A DNA stretch of 64,000 bases from Casuarina equisetifolia (GCA_028551475.1 CM052355.1:26191580-26255579), one strand, 5' to 3'; shown: positions 12,208 through 23,350, numbered from the stretch's first letter. Notes: generated by a model not told the origin, from the letters alone. Numbers and translations are program-made.

Positions 12208-12770
12208 TTAAATGATATAGATGACGTTTAGCCTACCCAGTCCCAGTACCATCCCAGTCATACGATCATGGAAGAAACAAAAATGGGGGTAAAAAGTGAC
12301 TTGACAAGAACTATCATAGGTAAATTTGGCAACAGAAAAAAGCTTACATTTAAAGGTAGGCACATATAAAACGTCAGAAAGTATGACAGAAGGAGAAATA
12401 CAGACAATCCTAATGTGGGTGACTGCCACACTACTATTATCAGACAGTTTGACCTAAATAGGGTTGGATTTGTAAGACCTAATGTTATCCATGCATGAGA
12501 GATCACACTTAATGTAGTCACTTGCCTCGGAGTCAATTAACCAATCAGATAAAGAAGAAGTTTGTAAGAAAGAAACAGTACTTGCGAAGTTTGCCATGGG
12601 CTTAGTGGGCCCAAAATGGCTAAGGAGTTGAACCACCTACTGATATTGCTAAGGTGTGAGAGTCTGGCCCGAAGGAGTAATGTGCTGCACCGGGGTAGTA
12701 TTACTAACAACAGGTGAGGATTGCTCTCCAGAATTAGTACTCATTGCATGTGCTAAACTATTGTTGCCAC
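12208..12770 (-). pseudogene. Copia late gag and protease region (upstream half of the split element)
   Basis: Minus-strand frames show a protease-like LSDWLIDSEASDYIKCD. The usual D-S/T-G-A is altered to DSEA, so the active-site Gly is lost. It continues as LSDVLYVPTFKCKLFSVAKF, a typical copia block. Upstream, the stretch from about 12770 reads as a late-gag Gln/Ser/Thr-rich segment with an in-frame stop. It joins logically to the pre-integrase part at 8635 across the gypsy insertion. Confidence 0.75.
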
Positions 12771-13006
12771 CTAAGAAATAAAAAACCTCTAAGGAAAAAC
12801 CATGAACGAAGGAGAGCTCTCTCTAACAAAAAATTTGATTCTTCATTAAAGAAAAAATTTAACCTATTTTTGATAGAAATAGGTTGAAGACGTGATGCAT
12901 AAATGCGTCACACCCTTGGGCCGGGTTGGACAGACCCAAACTCGGCTTCTTAATAAAAAGCAATGTTGGGCCATATAAACGACCCAACCCAAATATAACC
13001 TCAACA
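12771..13006 (-). repeat. 5' LTR of the decayed copia element
   Basis: It matches 5407-5652 along its length. It directly abuts late gag rather than a primer site, which shows an internal deletion. Confidence 0.75.
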
Positions 13007-13121
13007 AAGTAGGCATTGCATAGTTAATTTTGGTGCTAAGTTAGACATCCAACAGGTACGCAGGTAATAAATAAATAAAAAAGGATGGTGAAGTTGCATT
13101 TTTAACATGGAATTCTAACAA

Positions 13122-13635
13122 GGGATCTAAACATCTACTTACTTGTAACCTTTTTTTTATGACACACTATCCTGTACACATTCATCAATTGCCATCTTTC
13201 ATTAGAATGAGTAGGGATAAGTAGAGATGGTGATGTACACTTACTCTTACCTTTTCTAATCAATCACTTCCGAATAGGGTCTTCAACCTAATCTCACAAG
13301 ATCCCATGCTTCTTCAAGCTCATGTGCAATTTTAGGTAATGGAAACTAAGAATGGGATCCAACTACGTATGAACAAAGGGATCTAAACTTCCGCTTAATT
13401 GTAACATTTTTTATGACACGACATTCTATACACATTCATCAACTGCCATATTTCATTAGGATGGGTAGGGGTGAGTGGAGATGGTGTTGCATGCTTACTC
13501 TCTTTTTTTCTAACCGATCACTTCCGAGTAAGGTATTCAACCTAAACTCCCATGATCCCTTGCTTCTACAAGCTCATATGGCAATGCTAGGCAATGGAAT
13601 TTGAGAATGGGATCCAAGTACGTGCCAACAAAGGG
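13122..13635. repeat. 256-bp tandem duplication
   Basis: Two diverged direct copies (13122-13377 and 13378-13633) share landmarks such as gggatctaaac, tacacattcatcaa and caatcacttccga-type blocks. The start of a third copy follows. No coding content. Confidence 0.8.
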
Positions 13636-13639
13636 TTGG

Positions 13640-15610
13640 TTGTTTGTCTTTAAGTGTAAAGCTTAACCTATGCCTATAGCACAATATTTTCATAACTAGC
13701 CCTTTGATAATTACTTTTTAAACTTTTTAATTCAACAATGCACCAACTTCTAACAAGATTATGTCTTTGGGGGTCCCCTTGGTGGCTTAGAGCAAATCAA
13801 AATCTCTATATCACATTAAAGACTTATTTATACTTCATACTTATTTTAAAATTGATACTCCTAATCTTTATCAAGATTTATGTCACATAGGTCTACCAAA
13901 TCTATTAGATTCACTTGACGCCTATCATTATACTCATTTAAAGTGATTGTTAGGTTATAAAGATCAACATCAAATGCTTGGCATAATTCTCTCATATGCG
14001 TTATTTGCCATACCTTTGTTGAGATGTGGAGTCATAGGTAGTTTGTCCCTAATTTCTTGTTAGTAATTAGCAGATGTTATTTGAGATTAAGTGGGTGATT
14101 GCCCTAGTTTAGTTTGTTTTTCTTCAGTTAGGGTGGAATGAGGAGAATCTGAACGTAGCCTGATAATTGCTTTGGTCTTTTATGGTCAATTAACTACTGA
14201 TATGTTCAGGGTAGTATGAAGAGTTACATAATTTTGTATCTATTTCTCAGCCCTCCAATTTTTCTCACAATCGGCTGGTTTGCTGTCTCATATTGATTAC
14301 TACAGCCCTTAACTCATTAGTGTACTTTTTGACAAATACCTATAATTTTATATCGGTAATACAACATATGCATCTAATCTAGACCAACTTCTTTATCTTC
14401 TTTCAAGTCCCATGGGTTACTTTCGTTGCTGATTATTTTGCATATTTTCACACTAGTTTTAACACCACACCTAATGGAGGTGGCACACATAAGAGTGCCA
14501 AAACCAGAAAAACAAAACGAACAAAGAAATCTGTAAGGGGATTGCTAAAAATCAACACAATATTTTAAATGATGACTTTTGCATCTACCAACTTGTAAGG
14601 ATGTACTCTTACAAACTTCCCTAGATATATTTGAATTTCTTGTACATGATGTATGTCAGATGATTGTTTGATTTCCAAAATGTTGAAGTAGTAGTGTAAA
14701 ATGGTTTTTGGTTGGGAATATGACTTTGGTGGTGCCTCTTAATGCTGTTACATTTATCGTCATTTGGTAGTGTAAGTTGCAGCCAAAAGAGCCACTTATA
14801 AGGGAGGAATTCTCAAAGATCGGCATATTTTTCGTCTTCATCTTATTCTTTTTCAACGTCATAAAATGACAAAGATTTGGATGAGTTTGTGTTTTGCACA
14901 TTTTTTGGCCAATAGCATCACTAAAAACAAGTTCTGGCTGTAGTTTGAGATGAAGCAGAGACCTCAATTGGACAAAGGTAATTAGAGGCAAGGGCCAAAT
15001 AAGAAATTAACTTTCCGGTGCCAGGACACGGAATAGGACAAGGTCTTTAAGATATATATATATATAAAATAAAAATAAAAAGGTACCATAACCATCAAAA
15101 TTCCATCTATTCTAACATGTCTCGTTTATATCTAGTACTTGTTATGGAAATCTTTATTTCTGATTAATTATCCCAGACGAATGTCAAGGGAATCATAAAT
15201 GCTCTGGATTATGTGAGTTCCTTCCCCCTTTACCACCAAGATCTTGTGTCCAGGAATCTTACATTGATGGAGGATTGTGAGCCCCACATTTGATATCCGG
15301 AGACTGTATGTCTTGCCTGCCTAAAAAAGTCGGATAAAAGTTCTATTGACACCTAAGTTATATCTATGTAAATTGTACATAGGTGAGTGCAAACAAGCTA
15401 AGGATATAAGAATCTCTAAAACCTAGCATAATTAGTTATTTAGGGGAGCTTCGATTTTTTAAGGGTAGTAATTCATAGTTTGATATTATTGCTACAAAAC
15501 ATGATTCATGTTGTTGAATCGAAACTAGCAAAGAGATATGGGGATTACTTTGTGCGTTAGATTATTAAGGTGTGCCTACTCTCCGTTGTTATGCAATCTT
15601 CTATAGCATT
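13640..15610. other. Non-coding; nothing recognised
   Basis: A minus-strand frame at 14656-14991 is open for 111 codons but matches nothing I know and has no supporting signals. A short TA run lies at about 15052-15066. Confidence 0.4.
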
Positions 15611-15919
15611 TGTAAGAAAAGGTGAATAGGGAGAAAGCCTTTGAGTGAGCGGAATAATTCTATATTGCTATGTTGATTTACAAGTATGCTTGTATTACAT
15701 ATATAGGGAGCAAGACCTAAACTAATAAGGAAAGTCAAAATATGTATAATAATTACAAGGATATTAAGCCTAAATTGTGGGCTTAATATGGCAGCAAGTT
15801 AGTGAGATAGTTGTGCGTTAACACTCCCCCTCAAGCTGAAGATTAGAGCAAGTCAAATACTCCGAGCTTGGAGAGAAGGTGTCAATGTTGTTTACTGCAA
15901 AGTGCCTTTGTCAATAAAT

Positions 15920-16357
15920 TTACAGGTTGTTCTTTTGTGGAAATATGTCTTGTAGTGATGATTCCTTGTTGAAGCTTTTCTCGGACATAATGGCATTCGA
16001 CTTCAATGTGCTTAGTACGCTCATGAAAATGGGATTAGCTGCGATCTTCTCCGTAGCTTCATTGTCACAATGTAGTAGTGCATGACGCTTCATGTAAAAA
16101 CCAAAATCCTTAAGTAGTCCAATGATCCAAACTATTTCACAAGTGGTGACCTGCATGGCTTGATATTCTGCTTTTGCAGAAGATAGTGAGACAGTTGGTT
16201 GTTTCTTGGACCACCATGATATCAAAGAATTACCTAACATAATACAGACTCTGGTGGTGGATCGTCTAGTCATAGGACATGTGCTGTAGTCGAAGTCACA
16301 ATAAGCACACAGCTTAAACTGAGATGAGAATGGAAACATGAGGAGGCCAATTGGCAT
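15920..16357 (-). pseudogene. Copia RNase H remnant joined to gag by a deletion
   Basis: The minus-strand frame has CPMTRRSTTRVCIMLGNSLI, SLSSAKAEYQAM and LLHCDNEATEKIAANPIF, clear copia RNase H blocks. Its upstream end overlaps the end of gag at about 16314-16357, the internal deletion junction. Confidence 0.8.
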
Positions 16358-17276
16358 GTTTGTCCCTGAGGTGACCGGGCCTATTCCAGTGGGTGTAAAA
16401 AGGCCTAGAAGGAGAGACTTGAGCTAGTGGTGTGGACCCACCTGGCCTAACATGCTGGGTCGGCCCAGCCAAGGAGGGCCAACCTGCGTGCAAAGGGATA
16501 GTGCCCGACCTAGAATGAGGTTTGGAGCGTTGCGTCTGAAAAGCGGTGGTGTCACCACTAAGAGAGGGACGGCTGTCGGCAGCAACGTGCTGAAGGAGGT
16601 CTTGTTTTGCCAGTGAATAAAGCTTCTCCACAGTTAGAAGCTCATCACGAGACAAAACAGATGAGCGGAGGGTGGAGAACTCTTTCGATAAAGCTAATAA
16701 TAGCTTCAAGGAGCGATCTTCCTCCTTGTGCCGGCGAAATAGCTTGTCAGTTTCATAAGTGCCACCATAACAATAACGAAGTGGGGGCTGTTGGGCATCC
16801 AAAGCACCCCAAAGATCCTTCAAACGGAGATAGAAGGAGGTAAGCTCAGCACTAGAGGCACCAGGAGACAAGTGAAGGTCGCCAATGGCCTATTTCAAGG
16901 AGAATTTTTGAGTCCCACTAATTTGGTCGAAATTATCTCGAAGTAGTTACCAGACCTCGACGACGATGACAACAGTGGAAACCATGGGCTCAAGGGACGA
17001 ATCAACAGAGTGGGTTAACCACATTTTCACAGCTGCATGACACTGGTCCCAACGGTTAGCAGCATCGCCAGCTTCAGTAGGTCGCAGTAGCGTGCCAGTT
17101 AGAAAGCCCATCTTATTCCGAGCAAGAAACACCATGCGGATTTGCTCACTCCAGACATGCCAATTGGCCTCACTAGTGAGCTTTTGAGACACTATACATG
17201 CCGGTTGGAGATTGGCGGCAATGAGATGATACGGGTCACAAAGAAGAGAGAGAGAAATGTTGTTTTTGGCAACCAT
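16330..17276 (-). pseudogene. Copia gag remnant (UBN2-type)
   Basis: Two minus-strand frames give a gag of the plant copia type: LTSEANWHVWSEQIRMVFLA near the N-terminus, then a Leu-rich middle (LKDLWGALDAQQPPL, EFSTLRSSVLSRDELLTVEK). A degenerate zinc knuckle (THWNRPGHLRDKHAN, with Cys residues lost) lies at the deletion junction. A break near 16900 separates the halves. Confidence 0.75.
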
Positions 17277-17504
17277 TGGGAAGAATTAGGTGGCAACTAG
17301 GGTTTGGAAATTAGGTAAATGAGAAAAAGAATAGAGAGGGCGGCTAGGGTTAATGGGAAAGAAAGAAAAGAAATAAAACAGCACGGGTTTACATGGTTAC
17401 GTGAATAAGAAATAGGAAATAGGAAAAGGACAAAAGGAAAAAAGCAAAGAGAAATGGGCGTGACTTATATGAGGTTGAGTAAAAATAGGAAAGAGAGAAA
17501 GGTG

Positions 17505-17690
17505 TTGGTATACGTGAAGTAGAGAAAAGGTACAGGAGAGAGAAAAGTGGTATACGTGAAGAGGAAAAAAGGTAAAGGAGAGAGAAAAGTGGTATACGTG
17601 AGGTGGAGAGGAAAAAAGGTACAAGAGAGAGAAAAGTGGTAAACGTGAGGTGGAGAGGAAAAAAGGTGCAGGAGAGAGAAAAGAGAACTG
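17505..17690. repeat. Minisatellite in the copia 5' leader
   Basis: About four imperfect copies of a roughly 42-57-base purine-rich unit containing ggtatacgtgaagtagag and aggagagagaaaag lie between the 5' LTR and gag of the deleted copia element. Confidence 0.7.
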
Positions 17691-18189
17691 AAAAGGGAAA
17701 AAGACAAAGGACGAAAGACCAAACACGGGTAAGAAAAAAAGGAAGGGAATTGAAGAGAAAAAAAGCTTAAAAAGTGATTGGGATGGCCGGAAAGACAAGA
17801 CAGCAAGAGAACGCTCGTCAAAACTCAAAAAGAATGGCTTGGGAATGGAGATGCGGAACCAGAATTAAGGTCATAGGAAAGAATGGCTCGGTACCATGTA
17901 AGAAAAGGTGAATAGAGAGAGCCTTTGAGTGAGTGGAATAATTTTATATTGCTGTGTTGATTTACAAGTATGCTTGCATTACATATATAGGGAGCAAGAC
18001 CTAAACTAATAAGGAAAGTTAAAATATGTATAATAATTACAATGATATTAAGCCTAAATTGTGGGCTTAATATGACAGCAAGTTTGGTGAAATAGCTCTG
18101 GGTTAACAGCACTCCTACATCTAAAGGCTTTTTGTAGTCTTCCCTCACGTTTTCTCTGGCAAAACCCTATAGGGGTGATCAATGATTTG

Positions 18190-18753
18190 GAGAGAATAAG
18201 CTGGAGAGAGTAGCAATAGGATTGACCAATTCTCGTGATGTATCAGCCACGACTTTCACAACTAAAGATAACAAGTTGGTGAAAAATCAGTAGAAGAATG
18301 CAATCAGAATGTGAATGGTTCAATCACCCTGGATCCAGCATTTATGGAAAGCAATATTAGCTACTGCAAAGAGTCACCAACTAGCCACGGTAGCTAATCT
18401 TCTCCATCAGATTGGTTCTGGCAAGAAATTGAGGTGTTGAATTTGACAGTGGTTAGCATCTTCATACAGAAAAAGGAAAAGCTAAAAGAATTCGGAGGCC
18501 CACTAGGCGATATCTTGAAGAACTATCTGAAGTAGAATCCAGAGATAATAGCCAAAGGTGGATGAGTTCAACTAAGAATGCCGGGCTTGGACAGATGCCT
18601 CAAAGATCTTGTGTTAGGCCTGTTAGGAATGTGCCTTCGGATGGGAGAACTATTGTCACCTGGTTGGACTCTTTTAGAGGATCTGGTGTTCAGGCTCCAT
18701 ATGTTTCTCGGTCCAAAGAAGCCATCCAACGAAAAATGTCATGGCTCTTATGA
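18190..18753 (+). pseudogene. TRF-like (MYB-family) gene fragment, left copy
   Basis: The plus-strand frame near 18470-18750 gives RIRRPTRRYLEELSEVESRD followed by GLGQMPQRSCVRPVRNVPSD. The Arg-rich RRPTRRYxEEL motif resembles the conserved region of plant TRF-like telomere-repeat-binding MYB proteins; that assignment is from memory and uncertain. Upstream sequence has several stops, and the C-terminal MYB domain is not seen. The whole stretch has a close inverted copy at 49715-48370, in which more of the gene survives. Confidence 0.4.
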
Positions 18754-19640
18754 TATGTGAAACCTAGGATATCTGAGAAACATTGATATGTTTCACCTTA
18801 TCTGGACTCATTTTTTGACCTTTTTTGCTTTTTAAGCATATAGTATAGTCCTTCCACGACACTTGTATGCTTCTTAAGCGTGTAGCTTATCCAGACTCAT
18901 TTTCTCTCGGGCCTTTTTCTTCATTCTTAAGAAGAATGCTGGAGGGAATGTACTGTACTTCAAACCAACAAAAACTTCTTATGATCAAGTTGAAAATTCG
19001 GGTCCCACGATGTTGTTAAAAAGGAATTTGAAAAAAAAAGGAAAAAGAAAAATAAAGAGCTTCCATCAAATGCGGCACCCAAGGACATTCCAATGTTAAA
19101 ATTTACTGCATTTTACTCTTCTGCTAAAGACTTTCATTCTTTTAAAAAAAGAATTATTTAATTTTAAAAAAAAAGTTAGTCAAAGACAGCAAGAAAAGTT
19201 AGTATAGACAATTTACATGAGAGAGATTTCAATTGTCAATTACACTACTGAACTATTAGTAAATTGTTAGAGACTTAATATTAATTTAACCCAATCGAAT
19301 CTATCAAAAAACCTCCAATTATTAGTCTTTTTGATATGTTAGTCCATCTAAAATATGTATGATGTTGATTTAATCCATATCATACTTTTGGTGTGCCCAG
19401 TCTTTTGTTTACCTTCAAATTTTCCAAAGCAGGTGAGCCTAAGGAAAACAAATAAAAAAAAAGGTCAATATGCATGCATCAAAATTATGCAAGTTGGGAG
19501 ACCCCAATTTAGAAAGAAATACAGTCTATTAACTTTTAAATCCTGCAATCTAAGTGAGTCTAGTCCAAACACTAAGAAAAAAATAATACAGAAAATGAAT
19601 ATTCTCACTCTATGATTATGCAATTTTTGGAAGCACAATC
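18754..19640 (+). repeat. Left copy of an inverted-repeat segment (3' flank of the TRF-like fragment)
   Basis: This non-coding segment matches the minus strand of about 49120-48370. Diverged relatives lie at 23385-24010 and 47620-48330. Shared landmarks include gcatatagtatagtcc and gaatgtactgtacttcaaac. Confidence 0.75.
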
Positions 19641-19641
19641 T

Positions 19642-19664
19642 TTATATATATATATATATATATA
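19642..19664. repeat. (TA)n microsatellite
   Basis: An uninterrupted TA run of about 11 units. Confidence 0.95.
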
Positions 19665-20172
19665 AACCTAGTTACTCTAATTATGCAAGTTGGGTGTGCC
19701 TAATCCAAATAGAGAAAGGGAAAATAACTGCTTATTTAAGGATTATGCAAGTTAGGCGAGCCAAAAATGATTTTACTCATGTTTTAAAAGTTGGCTAATC
19801 ATTAGATTTGTGAAATATAAACATATGATAAAGACCAATAAAAATTCCTTGTAAAATTATGGGTATAAGTACCTACATTATAAGGATGAAAGTAATTATT
19901 TTCTCAATTATTTGCAATCGTCACATGTCTGTCTTTAGTTTTACATTTCTTATTTCTTTACTTGTCAAGTTCATATTTTCCCAATATATCACACTATTAG
20001 TTCATTTAATTTTAAATGTTGTAATCAAAATATTGAAAATAATTATATAATTCATTTTGCGAACTCTAAGTCCAATATGGATTCTATGGGGCTTTTCACT
20101 CTTTGCTGGGCCAAAGTTTGTCCAAACTGAGTACCTGCCAATTCCAATCACCTTCTGAAACCTGAAACCAAA

Positions 20173-20796
20173 ATGCCATCGTTTAAAGACTCGGAGCTCA
20201 GCGTTCTGGAGCCAAAGAATTGGGTTCATTCTAGCCGTTTAGATTTGCTTGGTGGAAGTTGGTGGATTCTAAGTGAGAGCTACGATAGAGATAATCCAAC
20301 AGCAAAACTAATAGTAGTGATGGTTGCCCCATTTATTGATAATATGGTAGCAAAGCCAAGAACATATGTTTGTCTTCTACAGCTTTCAGAGGTATTAATA
20401 CTCTATATATTATCGATTTTTTTCCCAACACACTTAAGTTGCCCTACTCTTGTAATTTTTCCTATCATGCCGGTCTTCATACTTGTTCTTTGCCACAATT
20501 ATCATCCACAATGTAGAAGAAGGGAAATTAATACTTGTATGATTCTTCCCATGTATATAAAGCGCTTCTCTTTTTCTTTCTTAGGGATGTATTTGCATTT
20601 TTCAGTCGTGAGTCGCTCCTTTTGCTATATTTAAGCTTCTGCGGACATACGTCCCCGAGTTTATTGATCGAGCGTGCAAATCCTAGTAACTTTAATCACT
20701 TGTACAACAGAGTAGGTATGCTTGCGTTTATCACAATTGATGATCTAGTCTTTGCTGTTTACAAGCTTTCCAACCTACCTCATATGGCCTTTTGAT
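20173..20796 (+). other. Hypothetical coding remnants, unidentified
   Basis: An ATG at 20173 opens a frame (LEPKNWVHSSRLDLLGGSWW, then KPRTYVCLLQLSE) that meets a possible GTATTA donor near 20392. A second frame after TTTCTTAG near 20584 reads DVFAFFSRESLLLLYLSFCG and ends with a stop at about 20795. The phases of the two candidate exons do not match cleanly, so this may be a decayed gene. The last 100 bases have an inverted counterpart near 42,965-42,860. Confidence 0.2.
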
Positions 20797-20849
20797 ACGT
20801 CAAAAGGTGCAGAAACATCGTTGTACTAGATTTTCTTGCGGCAAATTCT

Positions 20850-21053
20850 TCCTTTTATGGAGTCTTGCCCCTTGAAGGCCCATTGGTTGTGTGTGGCCGT
20901 GTTGAGTGACTAGAAGTGGTTGCCCAATTGGCGTGCTCGTAATGGAGATATCCTTCGTAATGTTAGCATTGTCATTTTAGGGCTTTGCTGTGTATTTATT
21001 TTTGCATATTCAGCTGATGTTTCTTCAAACTTTGAAAACAAAGAGACAAATTA
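20850..21053 (+). pseudogene. F-box gene C-terminal remnant, left arm
   Basis: The frame gives LPNWRARNGDILRNVSIVIL followed by a hydrophobic tail and a stop. It resembles the QPNWLARCGEILPHIEAAML end of the F-box proteins in this window, and contains an internal stop (VLSD then TAG). It is the inverted counterpart of the open frame at 42822-42604. It appears to be the 3' end of an older F-box copy. Confidence 0.55.
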
Positions 21054-22018
21054 GGTCATTAAATACTCATATCGTGTGTTTTTTTTATTGGCAAGGTATT
21101 CCTATACCTACAAATCAATTATCAAATTATTCAGAATCTTCACCGACTCTAAATAAATTTTTCCACATAATAATAAAATCACCTCTCATTTTGAGTCTTG
21201 CATATTCCTCCAAGAAAAGAAAGATATTTCTTGTAATTTTTGAGGCAATATTCACGATACACAATAGTAAAAGGAAACTTGTTTTGTGAAGAGTTCGCAT
21301 CATAAATATTTAAGTTTTTTTTGGTAATACATCCTTCCTACTTTGGAAAGTATTTGCTCAAATCTTTGAAGTTTTCGTAAAGCTAAACTTTGCTACAAAA
21401 GGTTGTTTGATATTCTCATTTCATAAGAGATATGTTCCAAATCATGCCTAATCAGAAATTTCTCTTTGTCATGTGGTTTCCCACTTTTGATTCAAAATGA
21501 CTGTGCATCTTTGTGAATAAGTAGAGAATAAGTAGATTAGGGGGAAAAAAGAAAAAGGCGAGTTTTTAATAGGCATGAAGACAATGTGATACTAGTTTGC
21601 AATTCCTTTTGATTTATTTGGCAAAAACAATTTGATAAAACATTGTTAGCAGGGACTGCTACTAATTAGTCAGCAGTGTACCAAAAAAGAATAACAAAAC
21701 TTATTATGTTGATACTTTACTTCCTTTAAGTTACCTTCATGGTCATTGACTTAAAGAAGTGTCTTATTCTTTCTCTTTTGGTAAATCATGCAACAAGAAA
21801 GGGAAGTATTTTTCTTACCTTTTAAATTTTGATGTTATTAACTTTTTCTTTGATTTCTATTTTATAAAAGCGTTTTTATTTTTATTTTTTTATTTTTAGA
21901 ATTGACTTTATAATTTGATTGTTTTTATTGTTGCACTCGCTTTGGTATTCAGGTAAGCTGCCATAATTCATCTATTCATCAAAACCGAATCTCTTCAATT
22001 GCTACCCAGAGAAAGACG
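21054..22018. other. Upstream region of F-box 1, conserved in inverted copy
   Basis: Non-coding. It matches the minus strand of about 42,600-41,650 closely, including a ttcaggtaa sequence about 65 bases before the start codon that could be a 5' splice site in the leader. Confidence 0.6.
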
Positions 22019-23350
22019 ATGTTAGACTATCATCTTCCAGACGAGGTACTCTTCATGATTCTGTCCTGGTTACCGGTGAAGGCAATTATCAGATTCAAGT
22101 GTGTTTCTAAGACATGGTGCTTTCTCATCTCCAGCCCCCACTTCATCACCACCCACCTCAATCACTCTCGTTCCAACTCCCGACAGCCACCATATCTTTT
22201 GTTCGGCCATTTGTACGACCACCTCAAGATAGGGCGTCTCACTCTTCCCTCTTTCAATGACCCTTTCCACCGCCACAATTTCATAGAATGGCGCAGCACA
22301 CACCAGAAAATCGTGCAGTCAAAGTTCATAATGGGTTCATCCAACGGCCTACTTTGTCTCGCTAGTGACTTTTTGGAACCCTTATGTAGCTCATATGTTC
22401 TCTGGAACCCTTTTATTCAGAAAGCCATAGCCCTTCCGAATCCTAATGTTGTAATCAGAGCTGATGGTTTTTTTCAATTTTGTCACGGCTTTGGGTATGT
22501 TCCCAAGATCGATGATTACAAATTGGTGAGGATCGTGTATACTAATACCTCCCGCGATCCCAACAATACAGTACAACGTTGGGTTCAGATTTATACGCTT
22601 CGAACCCGCGCTTGGCACACTGTCACATACGCTGGCCCTCTCTATTATATTCAAAGGGGGGTCTCCTTAGCTTTCCTAAATGGTGCAGTCCACTGGCCAG
22701 CGATCATTCGACGACAGCACCTGGGTGTACTGTGCAAAGTGATCGTATCGTTTGATATGGAGGAAGATACGTTTCGTGAAGTGGGTATGCCCAGGGGTTT
22801 ACAAGTGGCGCGTAACTGGGACGTTTTTGTTGTCGATGGTATGCTTGCTCTTGTCCTCCGTAGCAGCATGGTGAGGGATTCAATATCCGTGTGGGTGATG
22901 AAAGAGTATGGAGTGATTGAATCTTGGACCAAACTGTTTGATATCAACAATGTGAAATCTTCAGATGGGGTGTTAGGCTTTGGGGAGAATGGTAATGTTC
23001 TGCTAAATAAGGGTGGACAGTTATTTTCTTACGAACAAAGCAGCCAGCGGACTGTGGGTCTTCCATTCCGTGGCCCAGCAAAGTCTTTTTATTCGGAGAA
23101 GCATGTGGAAAGCCTAGTCCTGCTGAACGTGCAACACGGAGTTCTCGGGCAACCCAATTGGCTTGCTCGTTGTGGAGAAATCCTTCCTCATATTGAAGCT
23201 GCCATGTTGGCTTTCGTGTTCGTGGTATGCTATTCATTTCTTTTGTTCGTTTTTACTCCCAGTTGTGCGATAAACACCATGCATTGGATTGCAAGTGTGC
23301 TTACTTACATGGTATATGTCAGAAATTTTGCAAATCCACCTCCTGAATGA
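22019..23350 (+). CDS. F-box protein with F-box-associated domain (F-box 1)
   Basis: The 443-residue open frame begins at an ATG whose leader is shared with the inverted copy. An F-box lies at residues about 4-46 (LPDEVLFMILSWLPVKAIIR, KCVSKTWCFLISSPHF). An F-box-associated interaction domain covers about 100-340 (GSSNGLLCLA, YVLWNPFIQKAIALPNP, GFGYVPKIDDYKLVRIVY, FLNGAVHWPAI, SISVWVMKEYGVIESWTK). Proteins of this type are expected to bind SKP1 in an SCF ubiquitin ligase and recruit substrates; the substrate here is unknown. Residues from about 400 on are a hydrophobic segment. The last 24 or so (HWIASVLTYMVYVRNFANPP) match exon 2 of membrane-protein gene D, not other F-box proteins, so the C-terminus is chimeric. 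It is the only F-box copy in the window with an unbroken frame. Confidence 0.9.
   Translation: MLDYHLPDEVLFMILSWLPVKAIIRFKCVSKTWCFLISSPHFITTHLNHSRSNSRQPPYLLFGHLYDHLKIGRLTLPSFNDPFHRHNFIEWRSTHQKIVQSKFIMGSSNGLLCLASDFLEPLCSSYVLWNPFIQKAIALPNPNVVIRADGFFQFCHGFGYVPKIDDYKLVRIVYTNTSRDPNNTVQRWVQIYTLRTRAWHTVTYAGPLYYIQRGVSLAFLNGAVHWPAIIRRQHLGVLCKVIVSFDMEEDTFREVGMPRGLQVARNWDVFVVDGMLALVLRSSMVRDSISVWVMKEYGVIESWTKLFDINNVKSSDGVLGFGENGNVLLNKGGQLFSYEQSSQRTVGLPFRGPAKSFYSEKHVESLVLLNVQHGVLGQPNWLARCGEILPHIEAAMLAFVFVVCYSFLLFVFTPSCAINTMHWIASVLTYMVYVRNFANPPPE

Larger units (their letters stand above)
8646..12213 (+). mobile_element. Rearranged Ty3/gypsy (chromovirus-type) fragment nested in the copia element
   Basis: The plus-strand order is abnormal: integrase C-terminus with chromodomain (8656-9057), a long terminal repeat region ending near 9433, the primer site TGGTATCAGAGC at 9437-9448, gag, protease, and the first half of reverse transcriptase, which stops near 12171. 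RNase H and most of integrase are absent. Only one LTR is present, and it lies in the middle. The copia coding sequence resumes on both sides (pre-integrase on the left, protease on the right), so the fragment interrupts the copia element. Inserted tandem copies trimmed at both ends, or integration of a deleted one-LTR circle, would give this order. Confidence 0.75.
5407..13006 (-). mobile_element. Degenerate Ty1/copia retrotransposon, minus strand, split by a nested gypsy fragment
   Basis: Two related direct repeats of about 240 bp (5407-5652 and about 12771-13006) form the LTRs, with TG...CA ends in element orientation. Beside the left repeat is a polypurine tract (GAGGGGGG on the minus strand). 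Read on the minus strand the order is: late gag (about 12770-12650), protease, a gap filled by the gypsy insertion (about 8646-12213), pre-integrase and integrase, reverse transcriptase, RNase H. Most of gag and the primer site are missing, because the right LTR abuts the C-terminal part of gag directly. Many stops and frameshifts, and clearly diverged LTRs, show that it is old and inactive. No convincing target duplication was found. Confidence 0.85.
15611..18108 (-). mobile_element. Internally deleted Ty1/copia element with both LTRs, minus strand
   Basis: The LTRs are 15611-15823 (213 bp) and 17897-18108 (212 bp), with TG...CA ends in element orientation. Flanks GCATT and GCACT are a probable five-base target duplication with one change. 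The polypurine tract (GAGGGGGAG on the minus strand) sits by the left LTR, and a degenerate primer site (TGGTACCGAGCC) sits by the right one. Inside, gag (about 17276-16330) is joined directly to RNase H (about 16330-15920): protease, integrase and reverse transcriptase have been deleted. It can only have moved with help from another element. Confidence 0.85.

Noticed and set aside
14656..14991. 111-codon minus-strand open frame
   Set aside because: No recognised motif, no splice or promoter context, in AT-rich intergenic DNA.
17397..17828. Minus-strand Phe/Ser-rich open frames of 118-143 codons
   Set aside because: They read through the purine-rich minisatellite in the copia leader on the opposite strand; low-complexity artefacts.
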